Shown: positions 55,053 to 63,783, counted from the stretch's first letter. The stretch is DNA of 64,000 nt from Maribacter sp. (GCA_002749285.1 PDPR01000012.1:1-64000); one strand, 5' to 3'. Numbers and translations are program-made. Notes: generated from the letters alone by a model not told the origin.

Positions 55053-56051
55053 CTATCTAGGTATTTCCACGGATTCTATGATCATGTTCATTACGCTATC
55101 GGTCGTCATACCTTCCATTTCCCGTTCAGGGGTTAGTATTATCCTATGGTTGAAAATAGGTACCAATGCCTTTTTCACATCTTCCGGTATCACAAAGTCC
55201 CTTCCCTTTATGGCCGCAAAAGCTTTAGCGGTATTAAGGGTGGCTATGGATGCCCTTGGGGACCCACCTAAAAATAAATGGGGATGGTTCCTGGTTTTGG
55301 TCGTGATATCGGCAATGTACTTGATCAACTTTTCTTCGACCACAACATCTTGGATCTTCGATTTAAAATCGGCCAGTTGTTTTGGGGTCAGTACCCCTGA
55401 AATTTTCTCCTGTGGATTTTTTCCTTTCCGTTCGTGGTGTGTCTGGATAATCCTGATTTCCTCTTCGACTGAAGGGTAGTCCACTTTGATCTTAAAGAGA
55501 AACCGGTCCAATTGTGCTTCGGGCAGAACATAGGTGCCTTCCTGTTCAATAGGGTTTTGGGTGGCAAGAATCATAAAAGGGGCGCCCATGGTATAGGTGG
55601 TGCCATCCATGGTCACTTGTCGTTCTTCCATCGTTTCGAACATGGCCGCTTGGGTTTTTGCGGGTGCTCGGTTGATTTCATCGATTAAGATGATATTGGA
55701 GAAAATAGGACCTTTCTTGAATTCGAATTCCGACAATTTAACATTGAATACGGAGGTGCCTAAAATATCACTGGGCATTAGATCCGGGGTAAACTGTATA
55801 CGGGTGAAATCGGTTTTAAGGGTTTTCGCGAAAAGTTTGGCCGTAATCGTCTTGGCGATGCCGGGAACCCCTTCGATCAGTACATGGCCATCAACCAAAA
55901 GGGCGACGATAAGTAGCTCAATGAAATTTTCTTGCCCGATAATGACCTTTGCCAGTTCGGTTTTGATGTTGGCCACCGCATTTTTAAGTTCTTCAAGGGG
56001 GATTCTATTGTCGAAGTTCAGGTCGTTGCTGGTTTGTTCGTTATTTTCCAT
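55053..56051 (-). CDS. MoxR-family AAA+ ATPase
   Basis: 332 residues: Walker A LIEGVPGIAKTITAKLFAK, Walker B FSNIILIDEINRAPAKTQAAMFETMEERQV, sensor 1 MILATQNPIEQEGTYVLPEAQLDRFLF, and the winged C-terminal lid (HLFLGGSPRASIATLNTAKAFAA). MoxR ATPases act as chaperone-like machines with vWA or DUF58 partners. It overlaps the DUF4350 gene by 11 bases. Confidence 0.96.
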   Translation of the reverse strand: MENNEQTSNDLNFDNRIPLEELKNAVANIKTELAKVIIGQENFIELLIVALLVDGHVLIEGVPGIAKTITAKLFAKTLKTDFTRIQFTPDLMPSDILGTSVFNVKLSEFEFKKGPIFSNIILIDEINRAPAKTQAAMFETMEERQVTMDGTTYTMGAPFMILATQNPIEQEGTYVLPEAQLDRFLFKIKVDYPSVEEEIRIIQTHHERKGKNPQEKISGVLTPKQLADFKSKIQDVVVEEKLIKYIADITTKTRNHPHLFLGGSPRASIATLNTAKAFAAIKGRDFVIPEDVKKALVPIFNHRIILTPEREMEGMTTDSVMNMIIESVEIPR

Positions 56052-57258
56052 GGGCTTTCACTTTGAATTTTTCAATTTCTGTATTCAATTTTATTAAATC
56101 GGTATTGGTGATTACCGAACTTTTTTTCAATTTCCCCAAATACATGAACAGATCTTTCACCTCCCCATGGGAATGGTTGCTCCGGGCAGCCAAATTATGG
56201 AAGAACATATCATCTTGTTTAATGGTGTCCATGTATAAATGGGAGCGTATGTATTCTAGGAAATAGGCTATTTTATGTTCGGCAATCGATTTTTGGTCGC
56301 CTTTTTCAAAATACATATCGGCAATGGTACGGGTAAAGGCAAGGGTTTGGTTTTTTAAGGGTAAGATAACAGGAATGGCCCTTTGCTTGCGCTTGCCCTC
56401 GAAAATTATATAGACAAGGGTGCCGATCAACACAATATAGTACGCCCATTTGAATTCTTTGTTGTTCAAGAAGACATGCATGGGCGAACTATAGAATGCT
56501 TTTCCCGATTTATGGTAATTGTCCATATAAATGGGTCGATTACCGTCGATATAGGAAAGGAGCCCAGCGGTATAACCCCTATTGTCGTCCTTTAGGATGA
56601 AATAGTTCGTAAAGGCTTTCGGAAAGGCACTGAGGACTATCGTTCCTTCCCCAAACCCCTGCTTAATGGTGTTGAAGTGTCTTTGTGGGCCGGAACTATC
56701 TTTTGTGCCATAATCGACTTGGGCTATTACCGTGGTGTTCAAGGTATCTATCCCACTAAAATAAATGGCATAGTCATCCTTGTCAAAGGTATAGGTGGTG
56801 TCGTTCCTTAGGTTTGGATTCAGTAGTTTATGCAATTGCTTCGGGTTCTCACCAAAATCCGGATATAACCCTGCGGTATCAAAATTCAAGGTGTCCCGTA
56901 ATTGTTCATCAAAACTGCCGGAAGCTATAAGAAGTGTATTTCCTTTTGATGTCCAATCCAGTAAGCTATTGAGTTCGGCCTCTCCAAAAGAAACATCATC
57001 GTTTATAAAGACATAAGTACCTTGGAGCGTATCCGTTGATCGAAGTATTTCGAATGGAGGTCTGTTGGCCTGTTTAAGGTTGGTCTTGTATTTTTTCTCC
57101 ATAAGGTCGTTCAGGACATAGGTTCCGTAAGGGATCTTATGTTGGGCCACAAAGGAATTGAACCAATTGATTTTCTTGGGTGTGTTATATTGGAATAGTA
57201 TAAGGGCGACCAAAGTAACCACTCCGATAATCAAGTATATGGAGTTTTTTTTACGCAT
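56041..57258 (-). CDS. DUF4350 domain membrane protein
   Basis: 405 residues from the ATG at 57258 (MRKKNSIYLIIGVVTLVALILFQ); the 21 extra residues of the track start are not family-like. One N-terminal anchor, a soluble domain with the GATase-like DUF4350 pattern (YVFINDDVSFGEAELNSLLDWTSKGNTLLIASG), and a second anchor (YYIVLIGTLVYIIFEG) before a cytoplasmic tail. Overlaps the DUF4129 gene by eight bases at its 5' end and MoxR at its 3' end. Confidence 0.9.
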   Translation of the reverse strand: MRKKNSIYLIIGVVTLVALILFQYNTPKKINWFNSFVAQHKIPYGTYVLNDLMEKKYKTNLKQANRPPFEILRSTDTLQGTYVFINDDVSFGEAELNSLLDWTSKGNTLLIASGSFDEQLRDTLNFDTAGLYPDFGENPKQLHKLLNPNLRNDTTYTFDKDDYAIYFSGIDTLNTTVIAQVDYGTKDSSGPQRHFNTIKQGFGEGTIVLSAFPKAFTNYFILKDDNRGYTAGLLSYIDGNRPIYMDNYHKSGKAFYSSPMHVFLNNKEFKWAYYIVLIGTLVYIIFEGKRKQRAIPVILPLKNQTLAFTRTIADMYFEKGDQKSIAEHKIAYFLEYIRSHLYMDTIKQDDMFFHNLAARSNHSHGEVKDLFMYLGKLKKSSVITNTDLIKLNTEIEKFKVKAHGK

Positions 57259-58036
57259 AGGTCTCCAAGGTTTTACGAAGGGCCATGAATTTATTTTCGG
57301 CCTTTTGGTATTTGGCCCCATCTATAGGGAAGTCCCCATACCAGATATAATCGTATAGCCATGTGATGACACTGAAAGGCGCTCTCAGTTCTTCCCTTTC
57401 CAATTCACTTATATAGTCATCATTGGTTTTCTGGATTTCCCAAGTGATCAGTTCTTTTTCACTCATTTGCTTAAGAATGGACAAATAGTAGAAACGAATG
57501 GCCAATCGGTAATTCTTTTCGTTCAATGCTTTGTGTATAAGTTGGTCTATATCCTCATTCCTGATAATATGCTCCTCTTCGGATAGGGATACTACGGCCT
57601 CATTGGACTTGGAATAGAATAACGCATTTGAATTCACGCTCAGGAAGAACTTGATCAAGAGGAAAAGAAGAATACCTATAAGAAAATAGGGGATCAACCG
57701 TAACAACAATGAAAAATAGCCAGTGGCCTTTTCAGCTCCGAACAGCCATTCTAAAAAACGTATGAAGAGATTGCCTGCCCAAGTTGTGAAATTGTTCCAC
57801 CAAGTTAGGTCGGTCCCGACGACCTCATAATCAAAATCGGGATTGTCCAAGTAGGGCCCAAGATCTGTTAGGGTAATCTGTTGTACCTGTAATTTCCCAT
57901 TGTCGTATTGTACCAAGGTCGAATCCTGCTGGCCCCAAATAGGAAAGGCCATTAGTACGATAAGAACAATGGGGGGGAACCTTTCAAAGTAGCAAGGTGT
58001 TGTTCCGGGAAGTAAACTTGAACGGGGTCTATCCAC
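57251..58036 (-). CDS. DUF4129 domain membrane protein
   Basis: 261 residues if started at the GTG at 58036; there is no in-frame ATG before the signal segment (FPPIVLIVLMAFPIWG). One central membrane span (LLRLIPYFLIGILLFLLIKFFL) divides an extracytoplasmic N-terminal part from the cytoplasmic DUF4129 tail (AVVSLSEEEHIIRNEDIDQLIHKALNEKNYRLAIRFYYLS). The 5' part contains a run of seven G/C bases at 57971-57977, so the real start or frame could differ; see findings. Part of the MoxR operon. Confidence 0.8.
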   Translation of the reverse strand: MDRPRSSLLPGTTPCYFERFPPIVLIVLMAFPIWGQQDSTLVQYDNGKLQVQQITLTDLGPYLDNPDFDYEVVGTDLTWWNNFTTWAGNLFIRFLEWLFGAEKATGYFSLLLRLIPYFLIGILLFLLIKFFLSVNSNALFYSKSNEAVVSLSEEEHIIRNEDIDQLIHKALNEKNYRLAIRFYYLSILKQMSEKELITWEIQKTNDDYISELEREELRAPFSVITWLYDYIWYGDFPIDGAKYQKAENKFMALRKTLETYA

Positions 58037-58066
58037 AGGTGTTTTTTAATTTGTCCTTACCATTGA

Positions 58067-58942
58067 TTATTTTTCGATGTTCCTCCCTAAGTTCTGAATA
58101 CGCTCAAAAGTACCGGTAAAATTTTTCTTTTCATTAAGATTAAAGAATATAAAGGCATTGGCAATAATGGATATAGTGTTCAGAAGCATCTGGGCCAAGG
58201 TGCTTATCATGTACAGGCCTACATACACGGGATCCATGAAACCGGAGTTCATGTCCAAGGCATCCGTCTCGCCGGAAAAAATACCCATGCTTGCAATTTG
58301 GTATATTTGGGCAGGTAGGCTAAAGGCATAACCAGCGACCCCTACGATAATACCCACAACCAACAGTGTGACAAAGGTAATCCACCACTCGTTCTTTACC
58401 AAGGTGAAGCTATAGCCGAAAGAGTCCCCGACATCCTTGTTCATAAAGATCATTATACTAAAGGATAGGGAAAGGGGTACGAACAAGTAGATTCCGGGAA
58501 TAAAACAAAAGAGAAGGCCTATTGCAATAGCTAATGCGGCAATAATCCCCAAGCCGATAAAGCTCCATAACGAACCATAGACCTCCTTTTTGATTTTCTC
58601 AAAGTCAGTCTGTCCTTGAAGCTCTATATAGGATTTTATATAGTGCAATACGGTAGATTGTGATACGGCATATACCAAGATTATGGCTACCAAAAAAACG
58701 AGACCACTGATCAGCATGGTAACACCGCTTACAATTGAGCCGGTACTGGGGCCAAGACCCAATACCGAGCTGAAGGAATAAAGATAAAACCCTACGGCAA
58801 TCAGCATGATCAGTAGATAGGGTGCAACGATCTTTAAATAGGTAGTGGCAAAAGGCTTGAACTGGGTCCTAAGAAAAGCAAAGGTATCCGAGAGAATCTC
58901 ACCTAATTCCCGCTGTTTCTTAAAATGTATATAATCACTCAT
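58067..58942 (-). CDS. Integral membrane protein, DUF-type, of the MoxR operon
   Basis: 291 residues with five or six long hydrophobic segments (YLLIMLIAVGFYLYSFS, GVTMLISGLVFLVAIILVY, FIGLGIIAALAIAIGLLFCFIPGIYLFVP, WITFVTLLVVGIIVGVAGYAFSL). The pattern resembles the glycerophosphodiesterase-like membrane domain proteins. It overlaps the SpoIIM-like gene by eight bases. Function unknown; probably a subunit of a membrane complex with its operon partners. Confidence 0.85.
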   Translation of the reverse strand: MSDYIHFKKQRELGEILSDTFAFLRTQFKPFATTYLKIVAPYLLIMLIAVGFYLYSFSSVLGLGPSTGSIVSGVTMLISGLVFLVAIILVYAVSQSTVLHYIKSYIELQGQTDFEKIKKEVYGSLWSFIGLGIIAALAIAIGLLFCFIPGIYLFVPLSLSFSIMIFMNKDVGDSFGYSFTLVKNEWWITFVTLLVVGIIVGVAGYAFSLPAQIYQIASMGIFSGETDALDMNSGFMDPVYVGLYMISTLAQMLLNTISIIANAFIFFNLNEKKNFTGTFERIQNLGRNIEK

Positions 58943-59900
58943 TATGGTTGGGTTTAGAATGTAGTTGGTATGGATATATAACGTAATAAAATAAAATTAG
59001 TGTCAATGAGGTTAAGATAATCAATATGGCCAGCCAATCGGGCATTTCGGTATGTCGGGTGACAAAACCCTCCAAAAACCCCGCAACAATAAAGAAGGGC
59101 ACGGTACTCAACATGATCTTAAGTCCATTGTTGACCCCTCTCTTAAAGGATTCCAATCGGGTGTAGGTGCCTGGGAAAAGCATACCGTTGGCAAGGACCA
59201 GTCCAGCACAGCCCGCTATGATAATGACCGAGATCTCAATGGTCCCATGGATCCAAATGGTACGTGCGGATTCCCACATCAATTCTTTTTCATAAAAGAA
59301 ATATTGGAAACTACCCAGCATGATTCCATTCTGCATCATGATCCATAATGTTCCGATTCCTAGCAAGATCCCATATATAAAGGCCATCATGGCTACCCGA
59401 ATATTATTGATGGTAATGCCCATGAACATATTGAACTCCCCCATTTCCTTATACACGGCCATAGGGTCTCCTTTCCCAATATTGTCCAAGGTCATGTTCA
59501 CATACCCATCCCCTAGGATAGAACGTACAAAATCATCCTCGTTGGCTGCGGAAAAAGCCCCGACCAGTGTAAAGAAAGTGAAGGTAAGGAAGGCTATCAA
59601 AAGCTCTCTTTGATGATAATAAAATAAGGTTGGGAATTCGGTTTTCCAAAATGAGATTATGCGGTTCTTGGGTTCTTTCTTGGTCTTGTATATTTTTTGG
59701 TGGGCCTGGGATGCAAGTGTATTGAGGTAGAGTTCCGTATTGCTGCCGGCATAAAATGTTTTGGCGTAACTCAAATGGTCTGTTATTTCAATGTACAGAT
59801 CGGACAATACATCGGGTGCTATTCTCGTTTTGTTTGACAAGGCATTTTCAAAAGTTGTCCATTTGTCTTTATTTTGTTTAACAAAAGCAGCCTCTCGCAT
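58935..59900 (-). CDS. Stage II sporulation protein M (SpoIIM)-like membrane protein
   Basis: 321 residues: a soluble N-terminal region (MREAAFVKQNKDKWTTFENAL), then five to six membrane segments with the SpoIIM pattern ITINNIRVAMMAFIYGILLGIGTLWIMMQNGIMLGSF and IHGTIEISVIIIAGCAGLVLANGMLFPG. In non-sporulating bacteria these proteins sit with MoxR and RDD genes and their role is unknown. First gene of the six-gene minus-strand operon; the RDD gene runs divergently from it. Confidence 0.9.
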   Translation of the reverse strand: MREAAFVKQNKDKWTTFENALSNKTRIAPDVLSDLYIEITDHLSYAKTFYAGSNTELYLNTLASQAHQKIYKTKKEPKNRIISFWKTEFPTLFYYHQRELLIAFLTFTFFTLVGAFSAANEDDFVRSILGDGYVNMTLDNIGKGDPMAVYKEMGEFNMFMGITINNIRVAMMAFIYGILLGIGTLWIMMQNGIMLGSFQYFFYEKELMWESARTIWIHGTIEISVIIIAGCAGLVLANGMLFPGTYTRLESFKRGVNNGLKIMLSTVPFFIVAGFLEGFVTRHTEMPDWLAILIILTSLTLILFYYVIYPYQLHSKPNHNE

Positions 59901-59933
59901 TTAACATCGGATTTTGCCCAAAGGAACTAAAAT

Positions 59934-60650
59934 ATGGAACAATTTCAAATAGAAACGGCCCAAAATATAGGTATAAATCAAAATACCGCCCATTTGGGGG
60001 ACCGTATGTTGGCCTACTTGATCGATAGTTTCGTCATATTGGCCTATACGATATTGATGATTGTGATGCTTGTGGCCATGGACATCGATTTTGGGGATAT
60101 GTGGGCCTTGTATATGCTCATGGGCTTGCCAGCGTTCCTATACTATCTCTTATTGGAAACCTTTATGGATGGGAAAACCATTGGTAAGGGGTTAATGAAG
60201 ATCCGGGTGGTAAAACTGGATGGTTCCAAACCGGGATTTTCCAGTTATTTCGTTCGTTGGATCCTTCGTGTTATAGACGTTTCCCTAACCTCGGGGGGCT
60301 TGGCGGTCTTAATGATCTTGATACGTGGAAACGGTCAACGTATCGGTGATGTTGCGGCTGGTACAACGGTCATAAGCGAAAAGAGACGGGTAGGTTTGAA
60401 AGATACCTTGTTGAGCGAGCTCCCCGAGGATTATGTGCCTAAATATCCCCAGGTTACGGTCTTTGATGATAGGGGGATGCAGACGATCAAGGAATTGTAT
60501 GGTCGGGCAAGAAGGAATGGGGATCATCAGGTTATTCTACTCTTGAGCGATCAGATCAGGAAAGTAGCCCAGATTACCACGGAGGAAGAACCTTTTCATT
60601 TTGTCGATACGGTCATTAAGGATTATAGCTATTATACCCAACAACTTTAA
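59934..60650 (+). CDS. RDD family membrane protein
   Basis: 238 residues: an RDD domain (HLGDRMLAYLIDSFVILAYTILMIVM, TIGKGLMKIRVVKLDG, RWILRVIDVSLTSGGLAVLMILI, RIGDVAAGTTVI) and a C-terminal cytoplasmic extension. The stop codon TAA (60648-60650) lies inside the head of repeat copy D. It is divergent from the SpoIIM-like operon, 33 bases apart, and is often found with it in other Bacteroidota. Confidence 0.92.
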   Translation: MEQFQIETAQNIGINQNTAHLGDRMLAYLIDSFVILAYTILMIVMLVAMDIDFGDMWALYMLMGLPAFLYYLLLETFMDGKTIGKGLMKIRVVKLDGSKPGFSSYFVRWILRVIDVSLTSGGLAVLMILIRGNGQRIGDVAAGTTVISEKRRVGLKDTLLSELPEDYVPKYPQVTVFDDRGMQTIKELYGRARRNGDHQVILLLSDQIRKVAQITTEEEPFHFVDTVIKDYSYYTQQL

Positions 60651-60747
60651 TCGCAGGGCGATAGCCGTAAAGGGCTTGGTCCCGCCTCGGGAAGGGAAAG
60701 GTTTTTCGAAAGCACACCTCGTATCCTTGGGTAGGGGTCGTTGATTC
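60646..60747 (+). repeat. Dispersed intergenic repeat, copy D
   Basis: TTTAATCGCAGGGCGATAGCC begins at 60646, so its first TAA is the RDD stop codon. The copy continues with GGTTTTTCGAAAGCACACCTCG and ATCCTTGGGT; the GGGCTTGCCCC hairpin is altered here. Confidence 0.8.
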
Positions 60748-60839
60748 CCAATGATGTTTCCCATTTATATGGTAGGATCTAGATGTGTGGTCGGGGTAGC
60801 GGTCCAGAGGCTTTTAGGGTCGGGCATACCGCAATTCCT

Positions 60840-60847
60840 TATTTTTG
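60840..60847 (+). promoter_or_regulatory. -7 box TATTTTTG for the TRIC gene
   Basis: TATTTTTG (TAnnTTTG) 19 bases before the ATG at 60867; this shows the longer ORF start at 60783 is wrong. Confidence 0.5.
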
Positions 60848-60866
60848 GTTTCCAAACGTTGGATAT

Positions 60867-61478
60867 ATGCTCTATTTGACCATTGATATTTTAGGTACAG
60901 CAGCCTTTGCCATTTCCGGGGTATTGGTGGCCATGGAGAAGAAGCTTGATTTGTTCGGGGTGCTTATCATTGCCTTTGTGACTGCTATTGGCGGTGGCAC
61001 CCTTCGTGATGTGCTTATCGGGAATACACCTGTATTTTGGATGACCGAACCCATTTACCTGTTCACGATTTTAGGGTCGGTTATTTTGGCCATATTGTTC
61101 GTGAACCAATTGGAATATTTGAGAAAAACACTTTTTTTGTTCGATACCATTGGTATAGGGTTGTTTACTATGGTCGGTATAGAAAAGGGGCTATCCGTGG
61201 AATTGACACCTGTAATATGCATTATCCTTGGAACCATTACAGCTTCCTTTGGTGGGGTTATAAGGGATACCCTCTGCAATGAGATTCCGGTGATATTCCA
61301 AAAGGAAATCTATGCAACTGCCTGTATTTTTGGGGGGATATCTTATTTTCTATTGGCCTTGTTGCCCATTGATCCGACTTATGCCAATATCACTGCGATT
61401 TTTGTGGTGATCGTATTGCGGCTTTTGGCTGTTAGGTTCCATATTGCCTTACCGAATATATATAAGATACGGAAATAA
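60867..61478 (+). CDS. Trimeric intracellular cation channel (TRIC/UPF0126) protein
   Basis: 203 residues from the ATG at 60867. Two related three-helix halves, with the conserved motifs FAISGVLVAMEKKLDLFGVLIIAFVTAIGGGTLRDVLIG and ITASFGGVIRDTLC. TRIC proteins are K+-permeable channels in the inner membrane; earlier annotated as UPF0126 (YicG). Monocistronic. Confidence 0.93.
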   Translation: MLYLTIDILGTAAFAISGVLVAMEKKLDLFGVLIIAFVTAIGGGTLRDVLIGNTPVFWMTEPIYLFTILGSVILAILFVNQLEYLRKTLFLFDTIGIGLFTMVGIEKGLSVELTPVICIILGTITASFGGVIRDTLCNEIPVIFQKEIYATACIFGGISYFLLALLPIDPTYANITAIFVVIVLRLLAVRFHIALPNIYKIRK

Positions 61479-61571
61479 GCTATTGGGGGAGTATCAAGTG
61501 TCAAAAGCCTGTTCGGTCTGTTTGGCACTAATGGTTTATTCCCAACCCCACTCCTGCACAAAAACAAAAAC

Positions 61572-62303
61572 CTATTTCACCACTTCGGCCTTGGTAATAT
61601 AGATATTCCTTGAGGGCCAATCACCTTTTCCGACAGGTTGTGCATTGATCTTGTCCACAACATCCATTCCTTTAATGACTTTCCCAAAGGGTGTATACTC
61701 CCCATCCAAATGATAGGATCCAGGTTTGGTGACCACAATGAAGAATTCATAGGGTGATGCCAACATATGCGGATTGTTTACTTCACTACTCGGCATTGAA
61801 ATAGTGCCCCGATGATGTTTGTGCCCTTTCTTGGTATCCGGTGGCAATAAGTACCTGCCTATCGCCCTGCGTTTTTTGGAAGTGGCCCTATCATCGGAAT
61901 TTCCACCTTGTATGATGAAATTCTTAACTACACGATGAAATTGGGTGTTGTCGAAATAGCCTTTTGTGGTCAGGTAGATGAAATTCGCTTTATGGTAGGG
62001 CACATTATCATATAACCGCACTGTGAAACTGCCCAAGCTGGTCGAGATCCTTACCTTATCATCTTTAAGGGTCTTATTGTAGTTGTAAAAGAAATCTATG
62101 GCATTTTCCTCCGTCAACACAAAAGGTTCCCCCTCCTTCTCCTCGGGTGCTTCCCCTTGTTGTTGTTCCTCCCCGACCGTTACCGTGTCTTTTGCAACAA
62201 TGGTCTGTTCCCCATTGGATTCGGCTGGGTCGGGCTTCCCCTTACAGCCAACTAAAAATATAAATAGTAATATTGTAGTGTAATTTTTTTTCTTGGATAT
62301 CAT
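61572..62303 (-). CDS. Cyclophilin-type peptidyl-prolyl isomerase lipoprotein
   Basis: 243 residues from the ATG at 62303. Lipoprotein signal MISKKKNYTTILLFIFLVGC with the lipobox cysteine, an acidic linker (EEQQQGEAPEEKEGEP), then a cyclophilin domain: TSLGSFTVRLYDNVPYHKANFIYL, FHRVVKNFIIQGG and the typical FGKVIKGMDVVDKI. It catalyses proline isomerisation in the periplasm. Its start codon overlaps that of the Nudix gene on the other strand (CATG). Confidence 0.93.
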   Translation of the reverse strand: MISKKKNYTTILLFIFLVGCKGKPDPAESNGEQTIVAKDTVTVGEEQQQGEAPEEKEGEPFVLTEENAIDFFYNYNKTLKDDKVRISTSLGSFTVRLYDNVPYHKANFIYLTTKGYFDNTQFHRVVKNFIIQGGNSDDRATSKKRRAIGRYLLPPDTKKGHKHHRGTISMPSSEVNNPHMLASPYEFFIVVTKPGSYHLDGEYTPFGKVIKGMDVVDKINAQPVGKGDWPSRNIYITKAEVVK

Positions 62304-62943
62304 GGATTTTGAAGATTTTGGCTTACGGGTTTCAAAAATAAAAAATCTGCCCTTACCGGGTAGTGCTTCCCACAATAAAATGGTACCCTTGATACGATTA
62401 AAGCAGTTAGAGGCCGGTCGAACCCTAAAAAAGAACCCTAGGAAGGCTGGGGTCCTGGCCCTTTTTTACCCCAATGGGCAAAGCATGACCAATTTGCTTT
62501 TGATATTGCGCAAAACCTATGAGGGGGTACATTCCAATCAAATAGGGTTTCCTGGGGGCAAGCAGGAGAAGGAAGACTTGGATATCATGCATACGGCATT
62601 GCGAGAGACCCATGAAGAGGTTGGTGTGCCTCCCGAACGTGTCTCCATAGTCCGGCCATTGAGTGAAATCTATATCCCGGCCAGTAATTTTGAGGTTAAG
62701 CCGTTTATGGGGCTCATGGAGAGTCCTGTCCCTTTTGTGCCCCAGAAATCCGAAGTGGAAAGGTTGATTGAGGTATCTCTTGCTGATTTTATGGATGATT
62801 CCAATGTTTCCACACAACATTTGTCGACTTCATATGTGGAAAATATGGAAGTACCTGCCTTTAAATTAAATGGTTATACGGTTTGGGGGGCAACGGCCAT
62901 GATGTTAAATGAGATCAAAGAACTTTTGAAGCAGGTTTTATAA
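62302..62943 (+). CDS. CoA pyrophosphatase, Nudix family
   Basis: 213 residues from the ATG at 62302 (MDFEDFGLRVSKIKNLPLPGSASHNKM, the expected N terminus). The Nudix box IGFPGGKQEKEDLDIMHTALRETHEEVG carries the upstream extension of CoA pyrophosphatases (NUDT7/8-like). It hydrolyses CoA or acyl-CoA to 3',5'-ADP and phosphopantetheine. Start codon shared, in the sense of CATG, with the cyclophilin gene. Confidence 0.93.
   Translation: MDFEDFGLRVSKIKNLPLPGSASHNKMVPLIRLKQLEAGRTLKKNPRKAGVLALFYPNGQSMTNLLLILRKTYEGVHSNQIGFPGGKQEKEDLDIMHTALRETHEEVGVPPERVSIVRPLSEIYIPASNFEVKPFMGLMESPVPFVPQKSEVERLIEVSLADFMDDSNVSTQHLSTSYVENMEVPAFKLNGYTVWGATAMMLNEIKELLKQVL
62333..62340 (-). promoter_or_regulatory. -7 box for the cyclophilin gene, inside the Nudix coding region
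   Basis: CAAAAATA on the plus strand is TATTTTTG on the minus strand (TAnnTTTG), 29 bases before the cyclophilin start codon. Confidence 0.5.
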
Positions 62944-62954
62944 TGCTTATTTCG

Positions 62955-62962
62955 TAATTTTG
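62955..62962 (+). promoter_or_regulatory. -7 box TAATTTTG for the acyltransferase gene
   Basis: TAATTTTG (TAnnTTTG) ends five bases before the ATG at 62968; a near-leaderless message is predicted. Confidence 0.5.
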
Positions 62963-62967
62963 TCCCT

Positions 62968-63783
62968 ATGGGTATATTCAAAAGAAATCCTTTTGGTCAC
63001 ATTCTTTTCATTAAAAGATGGTTAATCCGTATTTTGGGTGTATTCTCCCATCAACGTTATAAAGGTTTCAACACTTTGGAGATAGAGGGTTCTGCAATAA
63101 TCCGGAGCCTGCCCGATACAAATGTGCTTTTTGTCAGTAACCACCAGACATATTTCGCCGATGTCGTTGCCATGTTCCATGTGTTCAACGCCAGTTTAAA
63201 TGGCAGGAACAATACCTTAAAGAATGTAGGTTACCTGTGGAACCCGAAATTGAACGTTTATTATGTGGCGGCAGCGGAGACCATGAAAAAAAGCCTGTTA
63301 ACGAAGATTTTCGCCTATGCGGGATCTATAAGCGTAGAGCGTACCTGGAGGGCCGGGGGCAAGGATGTGAACCGGCAAGTGAAGATGAGCGATATCTCCA
63401 ATATTGGGAAAGCACTGGGTGACGGCTGGGTCATTACTTTCCCCCAAGGGACTACAACACCTTGGAAACCACTGCGGAAAGGTACTGCCCATATCATTAA
63501 AAAATACAGACCGATAGTCGTACCTGTGGTTATTGATGGTTTTAGGCGATCTTTTGATAAGAAAGGACTAAGGATCAAGAAAAAGGGCATTCTTCAGCAT
63601 ATGATCATTAAAGAGCCTTTGGATATCGATTATGAGAACGAATCCTTTGATTCGATCATAGAGAAGCTCGAATACGCCATAGAGCAACACCCATCATTCC
63701 TAAAAGTGATTTCCCAAAAGGACCTTATGGACATGGAAGAAGAGAATGAGCTTCGTAGGTTTCGAAATAGCAAGAAAATCTAG
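62968..63783 (+). CDS. 1-acyl-sn-glycerol-3-phosphate acyltransferase-like protein
   Basis: 271 residues of the LPLAT (PlsC) superfamily. Motif I reads VSNHQTYFADVVAMF: the catalytic His and Asp are separated by five residues instead of four (HX5D). Later motifs are ISVERTWRAGG, and TFPQGTT followed by the basic segment PWKPLRKGTAHIIKKYRPIVVPVVIDG. It probably acylates a lysophospholipid or another lipid at the inner membrane. Its stop overlaps the converging last gene by four bases. Confidence 0.88.
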   Translation: MGIFKRNPFGHILFIKRWLIRILGVFSHQRYKGFNTLEIEGSAIIRSLPDTNVLFVSNHQTYFADVVAMFHVFNASLNGRNNTLKNVGYLWNPKLNVYYVAAAETMKKSLLTKIFAYAGSISVERTWRAGGKDVNRQVKMSDISNIGKALGDGWVITFPQGTTTPWKPLRKGTAHIIKKYRPIVVPVVIDGFRRSFDKKGLRIKKKGILQHMIIKEPLDIDYENESFDSIIEKLEYAIEQHPSFLKVISQKDLMDMEEENELRRFRNSKKI

